From NCBI RefSeq assembly GCF_015706575.1, contig NW_024037072.1, forward strand, positions 4,655,001-4,719,000: 64,000 nt of DNA. The letters run 5' to 3'. The stretch is from Patiria miniata (taxonomy: Eukaryota > Echinodermata > Asteroidea > Valvatida > Asterinidae). The position numbers and the translations under genes are program-made. Of this stretch, positions 50,460-62,200 are shown in pieces; the stretch's first letter is position 1; each line of letters starts with the position of its first letter. A model generated the notes under the pieces. That model ran no database searches. It was given only the letters and a program-made list of their open reading frames with translations, and was not told where the DNA came from.

Positions 50460-50998
50460 GGTTTTCCCGGCCAATTTCCTGAAAAGTTCATTCACTTCTG
50501 AAAATCGGTCTTTCATTTTCGTCTGAATTTGAATGCACATCTTTAATCCCATTTCAATTCAACGAAAGTTCAATCGTTTTCATTGTTCGTGCATTCGGTT
50601 TTGATAAACAGACGGCCATTTACGTTACCTGCGCATTCATTTACGCATGCATACCGTTTGTAAATTGATTTCAGGTACAGCTAATTTGATTGACGGTTAA
50701 TGAAAAGGAAACCCCTAATTGTGTCTGGTGCCGAAGGCATTAACCAAAAATTAAAATAGAATAGTGAATGTCTGAAATCGCCCTCGAAAATCAAAAAAGA
50801 AGTCTTGTGCACGAATCTGAGTGGACATACACGAAAGGTGCTGCTCAATCACCTAATGATAGAACTGAATGGAATAGAATACTCTGGTAGCGAAATTGAA
50901 TCGCGTGTTCAGAACGATTCTCAAATTCAGACGAAAATGAATGACCCATTTTCAGAAGCGAATGAGCATTAATTTTTAGGAAATTGGCCAGGAAAACC
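50460..50998. mobile_element. TA-flanked MITE, GGTTTTCCYGGCCAATTTCC ends
   Basis: Inverted repeats of about 85 bp begin GGTTTTCCCGGCCAATTTCC (left) and GGTTTTCCTGGCCAATTTCC (right, inverse), beside TA (50458-50459 and 50999-51000). Both arms share TTCTGAAAAT and CATTTTCGTCTGAATTTGA. 539 bp, no transposase. Tc1/mariner-type is inferred from the TA. Confidence 0.75.
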
Positions 50999-51000
50999 TA

Positions 51001-53526
51001 TACCATCCTTTAGACATCTCGATACCATTCACAATTAGGCCTAACACGTTTCAGCCTAGAGCTATATCGCACTTATGCATGCGAGCATAAGCAAAAAGCA
51101 TAGATTGAACTATACCAGTGTTGTGAACATTATAGACGTACATTATTTCCAACAGTGAGTGCTACCACAGTCACACTGCACTGTTTGGAAGGCGACACTT
51201 CAACATTGAACCACCCTTAATCAACCTGTCGCCCTGCTCTCATCAAAGGGCACCAAGGCAATAGACGTCTGGAGACATATCGACTCCCGGCATCGTAACC
51301 CAAATTGAGAACTTGTCAGTAATGTGCACATTGCAGTGTCACTCTGAAATCACGCTGCCAATTTCATGGAGCTTGTATGCGCAGAAATTCACTGAGCGCA
51401 AAACATTACTGGCTAGCAGAAACACTAGAAACACAGTCACGTTTACGTTTATACCTCTTTTGTTTCCGTGTAGTTAAGAAAAACCTGTGAAAAAAAACTC
51501 ATTTTACTCACACTGTGAAAACTCTTTCAACCCAAATTTGTTTCTATGATTCGCTTTAGTGTTTCTCTTCATTTAGCCACAGGTAAACCTAACCCAAAAT
51601 GCATCTATAAACCTGTTTTCCAGAAAGGGAAAAACATTGTGTGGACGTGGGCAAGCTAGTCCACACAACTCCTGGTTTATGTGGACCTCTTTTGTTCGGA
51701 AGTCCACAGAGTGAATGTAATGCTTGTACATACATAAAACGGCCATTGGATTCAACGGTTTCTTTCCAGCTGAATTTTGCTTATTATTTACAACTTTAAA
51801 AAAAAAGTTTTTTAGCATAGTATTTTCATGAAAATTGAAATAAAATGCAATGTAGGAGCAAGGGCGACCTCTTTAGCCTTTTCCAATATTATTATGCAGA
51901 TGACGTATCTGATTTGCATGTTTCTATATGGAACATTACATCGTTGGTAACCTTTGTGCTTCCCGCGCAAGGACGATTTACATTCATCTTCAACAACATG
52001 AGAAGCTAGTCCTTAGATCCATCTTTCACAATTTAATTTGGGATTATTATTGTATAATTGTATACTTCCACTTCAAATATTTTATACATGTAATTCCAAG
52101 ATTATTGCTTGTAGTTTCATTGTCTGGTTGAATTTTGTCGAGGTGTTTGCCTTATAGCGTATAAATATTCAGACGAGTGATTAGTCAGCACCTCGAGATT
52201 GTATACTTTTCTCGGTCTTTTCTGGAAGATTCTTTAACCGAACACATTCTCAGCCACATTTCGGTCTCGTTTTCCACCAATTTCGTGTGCCAGACGACCA
52301 TGTGTCCTGCGTGGTAGAGCATTCTCCTAAGAAACCCCCAGTGAGTATATTTAAGTGTTATTTGTAGGAATTATGACAGAAAGTAAAGTTTGTTGAACGT
52401 AAAAGTCTCTGACGTGTTTGTGACATCTGCATGGCCAGTGCGTGTAGTACAGTTACCATGTATTATGAACAGTGTGTACGTTTCGTTTATTCCAGGCAAT
52501 GGGGGTTTATTTGATTCCGGTACATCTGTGAGTTGGAGTAAATAAAAGTGCCAATCGTCCGTTAACTAAAGTCAGCTTCTAAGAGTGGCCTTCATTTTGG
52601 TCTGATTCTCCTCCTTTTCATTCTGCTCCTGGTGCTCGTCCTCTTTAATGGCTGGATTTTTTCAGTGTACACGCTGCGCAGGGTTAACTATAGAGGGCCG
52701 GCATCCTTGTTGCCGTCCCACTACAGTAATATTGACTCAGGGTTGCGAATGAAGAATGTTGTTTAAAAGTTGTTTTACAGTTGGTGGTTTCAAGTCTATC
52801 ATAGTTATACAGTTACGGCCCGTTGGGCAAGTCATTTTAAGTGTATTATTCTGCGCTTATTCACTCTAAATCGCGTACATTGGTATTTACATTGTAAACG
52901 GGTGAAGTGATGGTTATTTGGATTGAAGGTGCCGAAATAACCGTTGTGGGATTACAAAACGGCCCGATGTAACACGTATACGAAGCGCCCCGAGCACCTA
53001 GTACTGAGGGGTCTATTTCATAAATATCGCATGGTATTACATGTTTACTTATTACACCCGCCCTATGTCAAATATTTCATTGCACTAGGACCTTCCTCAG
53101 CCCATATTTCCGTTATGGACAAAATCTACGAGCACTGAAACGAGCTTGTGCGTACACCTAAAGATGCCGCTTGGAACCGAATGTAAAGACCGCTACAGGC
53201 ATGTAAACATGGAATGTTACTTTGGTAAACTTTCTATCTTAAGAGAAATACACAAGGCTCGTTCTGGTCCTCTTAATATGTATAGGGTTGGGTGGGTCTT
53301 ACTCGGGAAGCTGTCAAACGGTTATCTTATTTCTTACGTGTGCCGTTTGTGCCCTCAAACCAAAATATAAATACCCCCAGGGGCCTGGGAAGATGAGGCA
53401 CACAAACATCCACAATAAAAGGCAGTAACCTAGGACAAAATGATGCTCATTTCAATGTATTTGATACTCGCTATAACATGATTGTGTAAGGTGACATTAT
53501 TTCAGATTCTGTGGTCTGTGTCCAAA
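51001..53526. other. Gene-free interval
   Basis: No exon with splice support, RNA gene or bounded repeat was recognised. Confidence 0.35.
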
Positions 53527-53822
53527 CAAGGGCGGATCCAGAACACAATTTTTTGGTCCCCCCAAAAAGTGGGTCAAAAAAATGACGGCGTGGGGTTCGG
53601 GGCCCGCTTAAGGGCCCCGAAAAATTTTTGGATTCTAGATGCTCTGTGGTGCGATCTGAGGCAATTTCTGACCACTTTAACCAATGTTTTTTTAAGGTAA
53701 AGATGGTGGTGTACTCATTGCCTGCCTTTATTGCGATGTCACATCAAAAAAAAAAAAAATGGTTTCGTTTGGGGGGGGGGGGCATGGCCCCCTTTGCCCC
53801 CCCCCCCCGGATCCACCCTTGT
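53527..53822. mobile_element. G/C-run element, GGGYGGATCC ends
   Basis: Left end ACAAGGGCGGATCCAG and right end (inverse) ACAAGGGTGGATCCGGGGG. It contains G-run, C-run and A-run tracts. Related single ends occur at 16295, 10722 and 63864. Non-coding. Confidence 0.6.
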
Positions 53823-54015
53823 GTCCAAATGGAGCCGAGAAAAATCTCAGCTGAGAGCCGGTTAATCAAATCTATAATGCATGAAATGTTGGCATTTGCT
53901 TAGAAACTAATTTTCTGTATTATACTTGGCAAATATTTGAACCTGGCAGCTCCGCGAATCTGATTTCAGACGAGGTGTATATTAATACCTGCTTATAACT
54001 ATAGGCCTTTACTGG

Positions 54016-54325
54016 GGGAGTGATAGCCTAGTGGCCATCTATAAGGGTTCGTATTCATGATCTGACGGTCAGGGGTGCGAATCCAGCTGCTGGTCATCAT
54101 GTTGTGTCCCTGGGCAAGCCACGTCTTCTTCACTTGCCTCTCTCCACCCATGAGTATAAATAGGTACTGGCATTAGCTGGGGAGGAACGTGCAATGTAAT
54201 GGACTGGTATCCCATAGGGGGGGGTAAAATATTCTCGGTCGTTTCATATGCCTCCGAAACCGGAGGTCAACACCTGACTGCATTTCACATTGGCTCGGGA
54301 CAGACTTAGCTTTACTAGGCCGATT
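54016..54325 (+). repeat. tRNA-derived SINE
   Basis: It has an A box (GTGATAGCCTAGTGGCC) and B box (GGTGCGAATCC). The body contains TGTCCCTGGGCAAGCCACG, CACTTGCCTCTCTCCACCC, GTATAAATAGGTAC and GGAGGAACGTGCAATGTAA, typical of marine-deuterostome SINEs. Confidence 0.75.
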
Positions 54326-55136
54326 CTATGGCTTCATAGTTGTCTTCCTTTTATGCATGAAGTTGAAACTGGAACCACTTTTTTTTTATTCACGATTTAA
54401 TTTGCCATTTTTTCTTTTTTGTGTCCTACATTATTGAGGTCTGCCTCAAACACACGCCATTTACAATGTATGCCATCTAGCTAATTGCTCCATAGACAAT
54501 GCATCTGCTGTGAAATAGTAATGATGCATCTCTGAATAATTGACTTCCTAATAGCATCCATCCATCAGAGTAACGCGGTCATCTCAATATTTATGGAAAC
54601 AGAAATTATGAACGCACTCATATCTAGCCTTTTTTTCCTGTGGCGCCACGGGGGATTTATGATCGAGAAATTAGCAGGTCGTTAGTGGTCGTTGAGTTTC
54701 TGGCAATTAAATTCCACCCTCACTGAAGAACGTGCGACCGCCCACCTCTCTGCCATTTTAAAAGCTGTGGGAAGAAATGGGCCGTGAGATTTTCCAGCCG
54801 TCCCGAGGGACAACAATAGCAAGGCATTACCTTTTTCTGAGGTGGTCGCATGAGGGCGCGCGATTACCGGTAAATAGGCCTAAATCCATTCTATATTAGA
54901 GAGTTCTGAGAGCCATAACATTGGGAAATTGAAGAGATATGGCAATGAACCCCTGGCCCGGACTTTGGGACATCCAATTCTGAGCATTTTGGACCGGACG
55001 CAATTGGGCTCGAAAGTGGCGCTATTTTGCCATGTTGAGAGGGATCGTTTTTCAAGATGGCTACCGTTCCAAGATGGCTTTGGAAAAAATAGGGGTCGTC
55101 TTCTTCGGGCGAGAATTTCTCGAAAAAGTCAACCCA
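54326..55136. other. Gene-free interval
   Basis: No supported exon is seen before the GC-rich minisatellite. Confidence 0.35.
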
Positions 55137-55238
55137 TGGGCCCGGGGGATGGGCCTCGGGGGAGGGCCCCGGGGGAGGGGTCCCGGGGATGGGCCCCGGG
55201 GGACTGGGCCCCGGGGGTGGGCCCCGGGGGATGGGCCA
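55137..55238. repeat. GGGCCCCGGGGGAT minisatellite
   Basis: About seven units of 14-16 bases, self-complementary (GGGCCC), giving Gly/Pro-rich frames on both strands that are not genes. Confidence 0.85.
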
Positions 55239-56159
55239 TTGGAACATCCCCTTGTAAACTTGTTGTGGGGAGAAATTAAAAAATGCCGATATTTACAGCC
55301 CAAACGTATTAAATAGCACTGAAAAACGGAGAACGAACAGGTTTTGATGTATTGCAAATGCGCCAGTTGCATAAAATGTACATTTGTATCATAAACAGCG
55401 CCCTCTAGTGCCACATGGTGTACACTTTGTGTTACATGTATACTGTGTTGTTTGTATGGCTACCTTCAGGGGAATTATCCACAGGGTGGTCTCATATTAA
55501 AATGTCAATTCGAGACGGAAATACTGTTCGCTAAAGTTTAATATCACTATCACATTGTTGTTGTGTAATAACGTTTCTTGAAAGAGTTTTAAAGCAATAT
55601 CACTCTTGTTTGTCAATAGGTGGCAGCAGACAAATAGATTCAAGGGAGAGCACATTGTTCTGGTATTGGGGCACTCACTCCCGGCCATAGTGTTCCCGGT
55701 CTGTGTTCTGCTTCAACCAATAATATCCTATTATAATGAGGCTGAATGCTTTCTGTTCACGATGGCATAAAAAGTATGTGAATAACGTTCAACCATCTCT
55801 ACGACATTAATTGCAGGGGCGTCTAAAATGGTCTGTTATACCAGCTCATTGTGTAAGCCTGTGTCATACAAAAATACAAATAATCTCGACAAATGCTAAC
55901 CAGGGACTGATTAAAAAAGTATCTTGCAAATGACCTTGGACCACATTTTGCACATGCTTCCGCACAGCGAAAATAATTGTGCTCCTATGCTTTCCAGATT
56001 TTGGAAAATTGAAACTCGTCACTTTTGGTTTCAGATATGTTCAAGATCTACTCAGTAGAGTTTTCTACACCCACAAGACTGATTTCTGCAGGACAGACAC
56101 TGAGACTATATACGCAAGCCTGACAGAAGAGTAGCATGTGACGACGGTTTGAGGTGAGC
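55239..56159. other. Gene-free interval 3' of the ErbB-CUB gene
   Basis: No exon is recognised. It lies downstream of the minus-strand gene's stop. Confidence 0.35.
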
Positions 56160-56165
56160 TTTAAT
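56160..56165 (-). terminator. Candidate polyadenylation signal ATTAAA
   Basis: ATTAAA on the minus strand, about 110 bases after the stop codon of the secreted ErbB-CUB gene. It is the commonest variant of AATAAA. No transcript evidence. Confidence 0.3.
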
Positions 56166-56275
56166 TCGAAAAGTAAATTTCTTGTACACTGAAAAGCCTA
56201 GAGCAAACTTGTGAATTTACTATGAGCACCAAATCCTATTAAAGGTATACACTTCTGCTAATACCCCGGCTCTTC

Positions 56276-59200
56276 CTAAAAGGCAGGGGGTAGGTCCTCC
56301 TCAGTGTCGACTGAAAAGTCTTCTTTTTCACCCTCCGGCACCTCAACCGCCTTGAATGTGGCTGTGTATCCTTTGAAGTTTCTGCTGTCGTCGCTAGTGA
56401 ATTTGAGCACAAGGCAGTTGGTTTTGGAGATGATGGTGAATGGAGGCTTTTTGCGGCCGCAGTGAGTCACATGTGTATTCAGAATCGGCTCAATCACCTG
56501 GAAATTAAACAAATTGATTATTGATCTGCTGACTTCGAAACCCAGTTACATAAGGCCTCCCCGATCCTTTTCCAACTTCAAATTTGAGTTTGACTTCTGC
56601 CTTCATTCCAACTTATTCATCCGAGTTCTGTTCATCATCCGTTAGACTGTCATCCATGCTGTTTTCGTTTCCCAACTTTTTCTTTGCCTTCATATTGGCA
56701 AGTCTATGTCGTTATGCAATGATGGTCAGTTTTCTTTCTCATTATAATGTGGACCTATCGAAGCCCATCTTCTCATCTTGACTTCTTGTCTTAACTGACT
56801 TATTTTGGAGTTTGTGACTAGGTTGTTTACTTCAGAGTCAAATTCTGGAACAAAAAGCCCAGAAAAGACTGAATAAACAGGTCTACGGTTTCCTCAGTGC
56901 AATAACAGCGAAATACACACAGCACACAGTTTTACCTCCATTTTATCCGCCAGGCAGGCCGGCTCATCACCTTGCAGATACAGCCGCTCGAAGACCACTT
57001 CCACCCTCATGCCTGGGTCCACGATGATGTGGTAGGTGCAGTGCTCCCGTGCGCGGTACTTGTTGGGATAGCCTGGGCTTTTGAAGCTACCACTGTTGGT
57101 GGTCAAGACTTGGTCACAGCCTGAGGCAAATAGTTAAGAAATATCAGGATGAACTACACTCAACCAAAAGAGACCCCCCCCCCCCAAGCTTCCAATACTT
57201 TTTGTCTGACTCAAAAACTACTGGGTACCTCTCGCTCAAAAAACGACTAATCAGTACAGACATTCCTTTGCAACCAGCCATGCTCTTTATTTGGCCCAAA
57301 ACGTTGATAATGTGTACGAATTTATGCAATTTATGATACCGAAATGACACAAAATGATACCGAAAACAGATTCACTGTGGTATACGTGCATGTTGAGGTT
57401 CACACTCACCTTGCATGCACGTATACAAAAGTGCAACTTTGTTTCGGTACCACTTGTCATAAATTGCACAATGTTGTACACATTATCACTGTTTCGGCCA
57501 AACAAAGAGTATGGCTGGATTGCTAAGGAATTGCTGATCTGATCAATTGTAATTTGAGCAAGATGTGCCTATACAGTGGTTTTTGAGTATGACAAAAAAG
57601 GATTAAGGGGGAACTTTCTGTTTTGGTTCAGTGTATTATAGGCCCTATTTAAGCTGAAACTTTGCCGTCTTCCAAAACTTTAGGCGCGCTTGTGGTGTTT
57701 TATAAAGCGCATATTTTTTCAGTGTTTAAAACTATTTCCTTCATAAATCATAATGCAAATTGATGATTTCAGGCCATGATATACAGAAAGCTCGCGCGTA
57801 GGGTTTTTAAAGGCGATAATGTAATAATGTATAACTTTTTTTGCATAGCCTACTTGCTAGGAATAGCTTGCCGCAAATCCGTTCGCAGGCCCTCACGTAA
57901 TCCCGGGACACACCGTTATTTCGTTTTACCGTTTTACATTTCCTCAAAACAAAAACAGTAGACAAACCATTGACCTTTTTGTCGTTTTACAGTTTTGTAA
58001 AACGGTCAAACGCTATTAAGATAAATACGGTTTCTCCGTTTTATAAGTTAATTAAAATTCATTACAGCATAACGATCAATGATTTTTGTTTTACAGTTTT
58101 ACACAAATAACTTTGAAAAACAGCAAAACGGTCAGTATTGAATACAGACTGTTTTTTATTTCAGTGTCATAGTGAACAGTCCGTGGTGCATTTTGTGGTG
58201 CTGGGCAAGGGGGATGGAGGGGGACCATGCTTTACATGAAAAAGTGTTACCTCGGCATAATGCGTGGTGTGATTCCTGGCGTGACCATGACCCCCTTCTC
58301 ACGCGATTCAGTTGGTGGGGCTTAAGAGTTGCAAGCAAAAATGGCGCTGGAAAACTTCAAGGGGGGACAATACTTTTTACAATGGATACAGGTAATACGT
58401 TTGAAGAAGTTGCAGATATTTGAAGGAAATTGGAGTTCGGCGCGGCTCTTCAATAGCCAGTTCGAAAACTATGTCGTGAGAAATGTGAGGAGGGTAATTT
58501 GGGTCCCAGGCAATTACTCGATCCCATGAGGACGCATCGACATTCCTATAGGTGCATTGCTTAATTGCCTAACCTAAATCAAAAAATGGTCGACAGTACC
58601 GTTTGACCGTTTTTCATTGTCATGTTCTTGTAAAACAACACTCTGAAACGAAGCAACTAACCGTTTATCGCTTTCAACAATTAAGAAAAACAACAAAAAG
58701 GTCATTGTTTTTTGTGACCTAATACCGTTTGACCGTTTTACAAAACTGTAAAACGAAAAAAACGGTCAACGGTGCGTTTCCTGTTTTTGTTTTTGAGGAA
58801 ATCCAAAACGGTAAAACGAAATAACGGTATGTCCCGGGATTTAACGTCTTGTGCATACTTTGTACCGCGGTCATTTTTGCCTGTCAGGCACTGTATAAAG
58901 TCACCAGAGAGATCGCTCATTCTTGTCAAGTCTTGGAAGCTCGTCTACGTCCGGTTCCCTCTTACTTATTCAATTTCAATCTATCGAGTCTAAGACTCGG
59001 GCTGGCCGGCGCCTCAGTATACGGATTTTGCCTTGAATTATTGTCGTATAGCTATGTGGTATTGTTTGAGAAGCGCACACCGTTTGAAATCACAGAAGTT
59101 GTAAGGCTGCTGGTTGTTTTCCGAAAGGGGTTGGGGGTTCCTAGTCTGCTAATACCATGGTCGGTAACCTCGCCCTCAGGAGGCATGAAGTTGTACGCAA

Positions 59201-62200
59201 GGATGTACCCGTTGCCCGTGGCCACTGTGCGGTGTTGGACGATGAGTGCGCTGGTCTGTAGGTCCAGGGTTGTAGCATAGGTTTCGCGGTCAAAGCTTTG
59301 GCGGTATTCATCGGCGACGAGGACCAGTTTCTCATCTGCCAAAATAGATCGTCTCATGAATATTTATTTTATCATTGGTACATGTTTTTACAAATAAATT
59401 TTGCGACAAAAACAATCGTTCTCGTACAAGATTCAAATGTCGCCTCGTCCGAGTGGCCAAATTTATTTTTCATGCTGTGTGCCGGCCGGATGCCGGTTTA
59501 ACGGTTGTCCATAATACAGTGTCCATTCTGTATTGCTGCGAAGATCTATGCATTTATGATTGGCTGAGAGTTAGTCACATGGTTGCATGAAGAAACTTAA
59601 TAGGATATCGCCGCTTTCTAATGTTGCGTAAGCACCCTTGTCCATTTGGTAACCTCAGGTTCTATCCTGGTCCAAGAAAAAATGACAGCGATCGGCTTTT
59701 TTTGGGGGGGGGGAATAAAATTTTACCTTTTATTGTCAGTGTTTTAATCGTATGGCCTTCTCTTAATCCATATGAAAAATGACTCACCAATGGCGTTGTG
59801 AATATCCACGTCCGTCAGCTTCAGCTTCAGCGTACTACCCGGCGGACCAATCAGCACCTGAGTACAAGTCACGTTGCCTGTCGGGCTGTTCTTTCTATTG
59901 ATCACGCCCCACTCGTACTGCTTGACTCCATCACATTGGTCGCTCACAAGCGGGTTGACCTCACCTGTTTTGAGTGTATATGTATTTCATATAGAAAACT
60001 CAGTTGAACTTGATCACTAGACCAAAAATCTCACCCTGAACCTTACAGTACACATCGAGTACACATTTTGGCGGTAGCACCATATGCATGTACGTGTATC
60101 TTTGACGTACCTGTGTGTGGTCAAAACCGATTAACTCGACGTATCGAGCAGTGTGCTTTGACCATCTTCAGGAGACTCAGTCTTGTGACTTATGTTTTCT
60201 CGACCATTTTAACTTCATTGACTGTGGGACAGTAATTTCAAAACTTTCTAGGTTCTTTCTTGCAAACGTCACAATCTTGACCAAAGTTGACCAAAGTTAA
60301 TGTAGGAATATATAAAACGTTGCTGAGCGAATACGGACAAGGGTTAGTCATAAGCAATTACACTCCTTTTGAGTCTGGTAATATTTTTGTAATCCAAACT
60401 GTCCTGTGCCGATTAAATCAGATAGCATACCTTAAAATTAAAGAATAAATTACCAATGGGGTTTTATCCCCGCTAAACCACAGAGCCGTACACCAACCAC
60501 GTAAACAGTGCCACGTACAGTACGTGCATTTGCATAGGTTGGAAAAGAGAAAACCAATATATCATACCTTGTTTAGGGCATGCCCAACCGCACCGGAGGC
60601 ACTGGTCACCCTCAGGTCTATACCCCGGACTGCATCGATCGACGCACCTGAAACCCTCCGTAAAGGCAACTGTTTAGACAGGGAAAATAAACAAAATAAA
60701 TTTCTGTAGAATTTATGATGTATTTTGTTTCCATTCTGATAGTGGACCGTGGATGTTTTCCGCGTACCTACACAAATATACCTGTTTTTACATTGCAAAA
60801 ACATATCTGAATTTTCTTACTTATACCACCTTACAGAAAGTCCAAAAGTTGAGTTGCTCAATGTGTTATGATACAGAGAAAGGTTTTTCCCCGACTTCCA
60901 CCTCAGTGACCTGCGTTCGAATTCCGATCAGGCTGGTTTCGTAAGGGGTTCTTTTTATGCAGAGTTTTCCTCCGAAAATGTAACCAAGGGCATCGTTGAA
61001 ACACCACCAGTTTATCTACCATCTTCTCTTGTATAAAGATGAGTTTCCGGTTGAAATTTGTTTTAATTTCTTACACTTGGGACACTTTTCCACGCAGTCC
61101 TGTCCATGCTGGAACTTAAACTCTGGGTTTGGTTCCAGCTCCAAAGTGACCTCATTGTAGATGAACGCGGGCCCGCAGCTATCCTGGCATGTACCGTCCA
61201 CTCTCACGGTCCTACATTCCTGGAAAGGGATGTATTAAGAGAAAGGACACAGAATGACAAGCTGCTTCTAAGCTAGAAAGAACATATCCATCCGAATGAT
61301 ATTAACGCACGGAGCAAATGTTTAATACTGTCTTGCAGTTAGGCCTACATCCTTGTCATGGGTATAAATCAAAATGGAGAACTTCACGTTTTATCCAACG
61401 GGCGTTTATAATTCCGGAGAACGGTGCAGATAATGGGGACGGATATAGTCCGGCGTCCCATTGGTCCGAAGTCCGATAAGTATTGGTCCGACGGCCCATT
61501 GCTCTGTTCCATTGGTATAAACGTCCCATTAGTCCGAAGTCCCATTGGTCGGAAGTCTCATTGGTCCTAAGTCCCATTGGTCCAACGCCCCATAGGATTA
61601 TAGGGTTAGGGTTTGGGTTAGGGTTAGGGTTAGGGTGTCAGTCAACCTGAACTAGTGGAACTACACAGTAATATGTTTCGTCGGACTAATGAGACTTTGG
61701 ACCACTGGGACTTTGGACCACTGGAAAGTCGGACCACTGGTACATCGGACCAATGGGACTTCGGACCAATGGTACTTCGGACTATCTAGACGTACCCTAT
61801 CCCCTGCATTAGGCACGACAAGACAATCACATAACAAGAATTTCCCACGGACGTTTACTCAACAATAATATTGTTCATCCTTGTCTCAAATGATGTACTA
61901 GGCCTATATATAGCTGACACAACGAAATTCATGGTTCATTTGTAAGCGGTACTCCCCCCCCCCCTAAACCCTTGGGGCGGGAACTTTAATAATGGAAATT
62001 CCTTTTTTCTTGTTTTTTTAAATGTCTCCCAACATCGTTGACAATTAACTTTTGGTAAGAACTTCACTGCACCAGCTTCTGGAGTAATATTTTTGTTGTT
62101 AAAAAAAATGAATTTTCTTTTCAACAACAGAAGATTGTTATAGCCCCCTTCAACTGGGGATAATTTTGTTTTCGACTAACATACTGTGGGTCAATTTACC

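Noticed and set aside
54891-55414. Pro/Gly-rich frames on both strands, superficially collagen-like
   Set aside because: They are translations of the self-complementary GGGCCCCGGGGGAT minisatellite.
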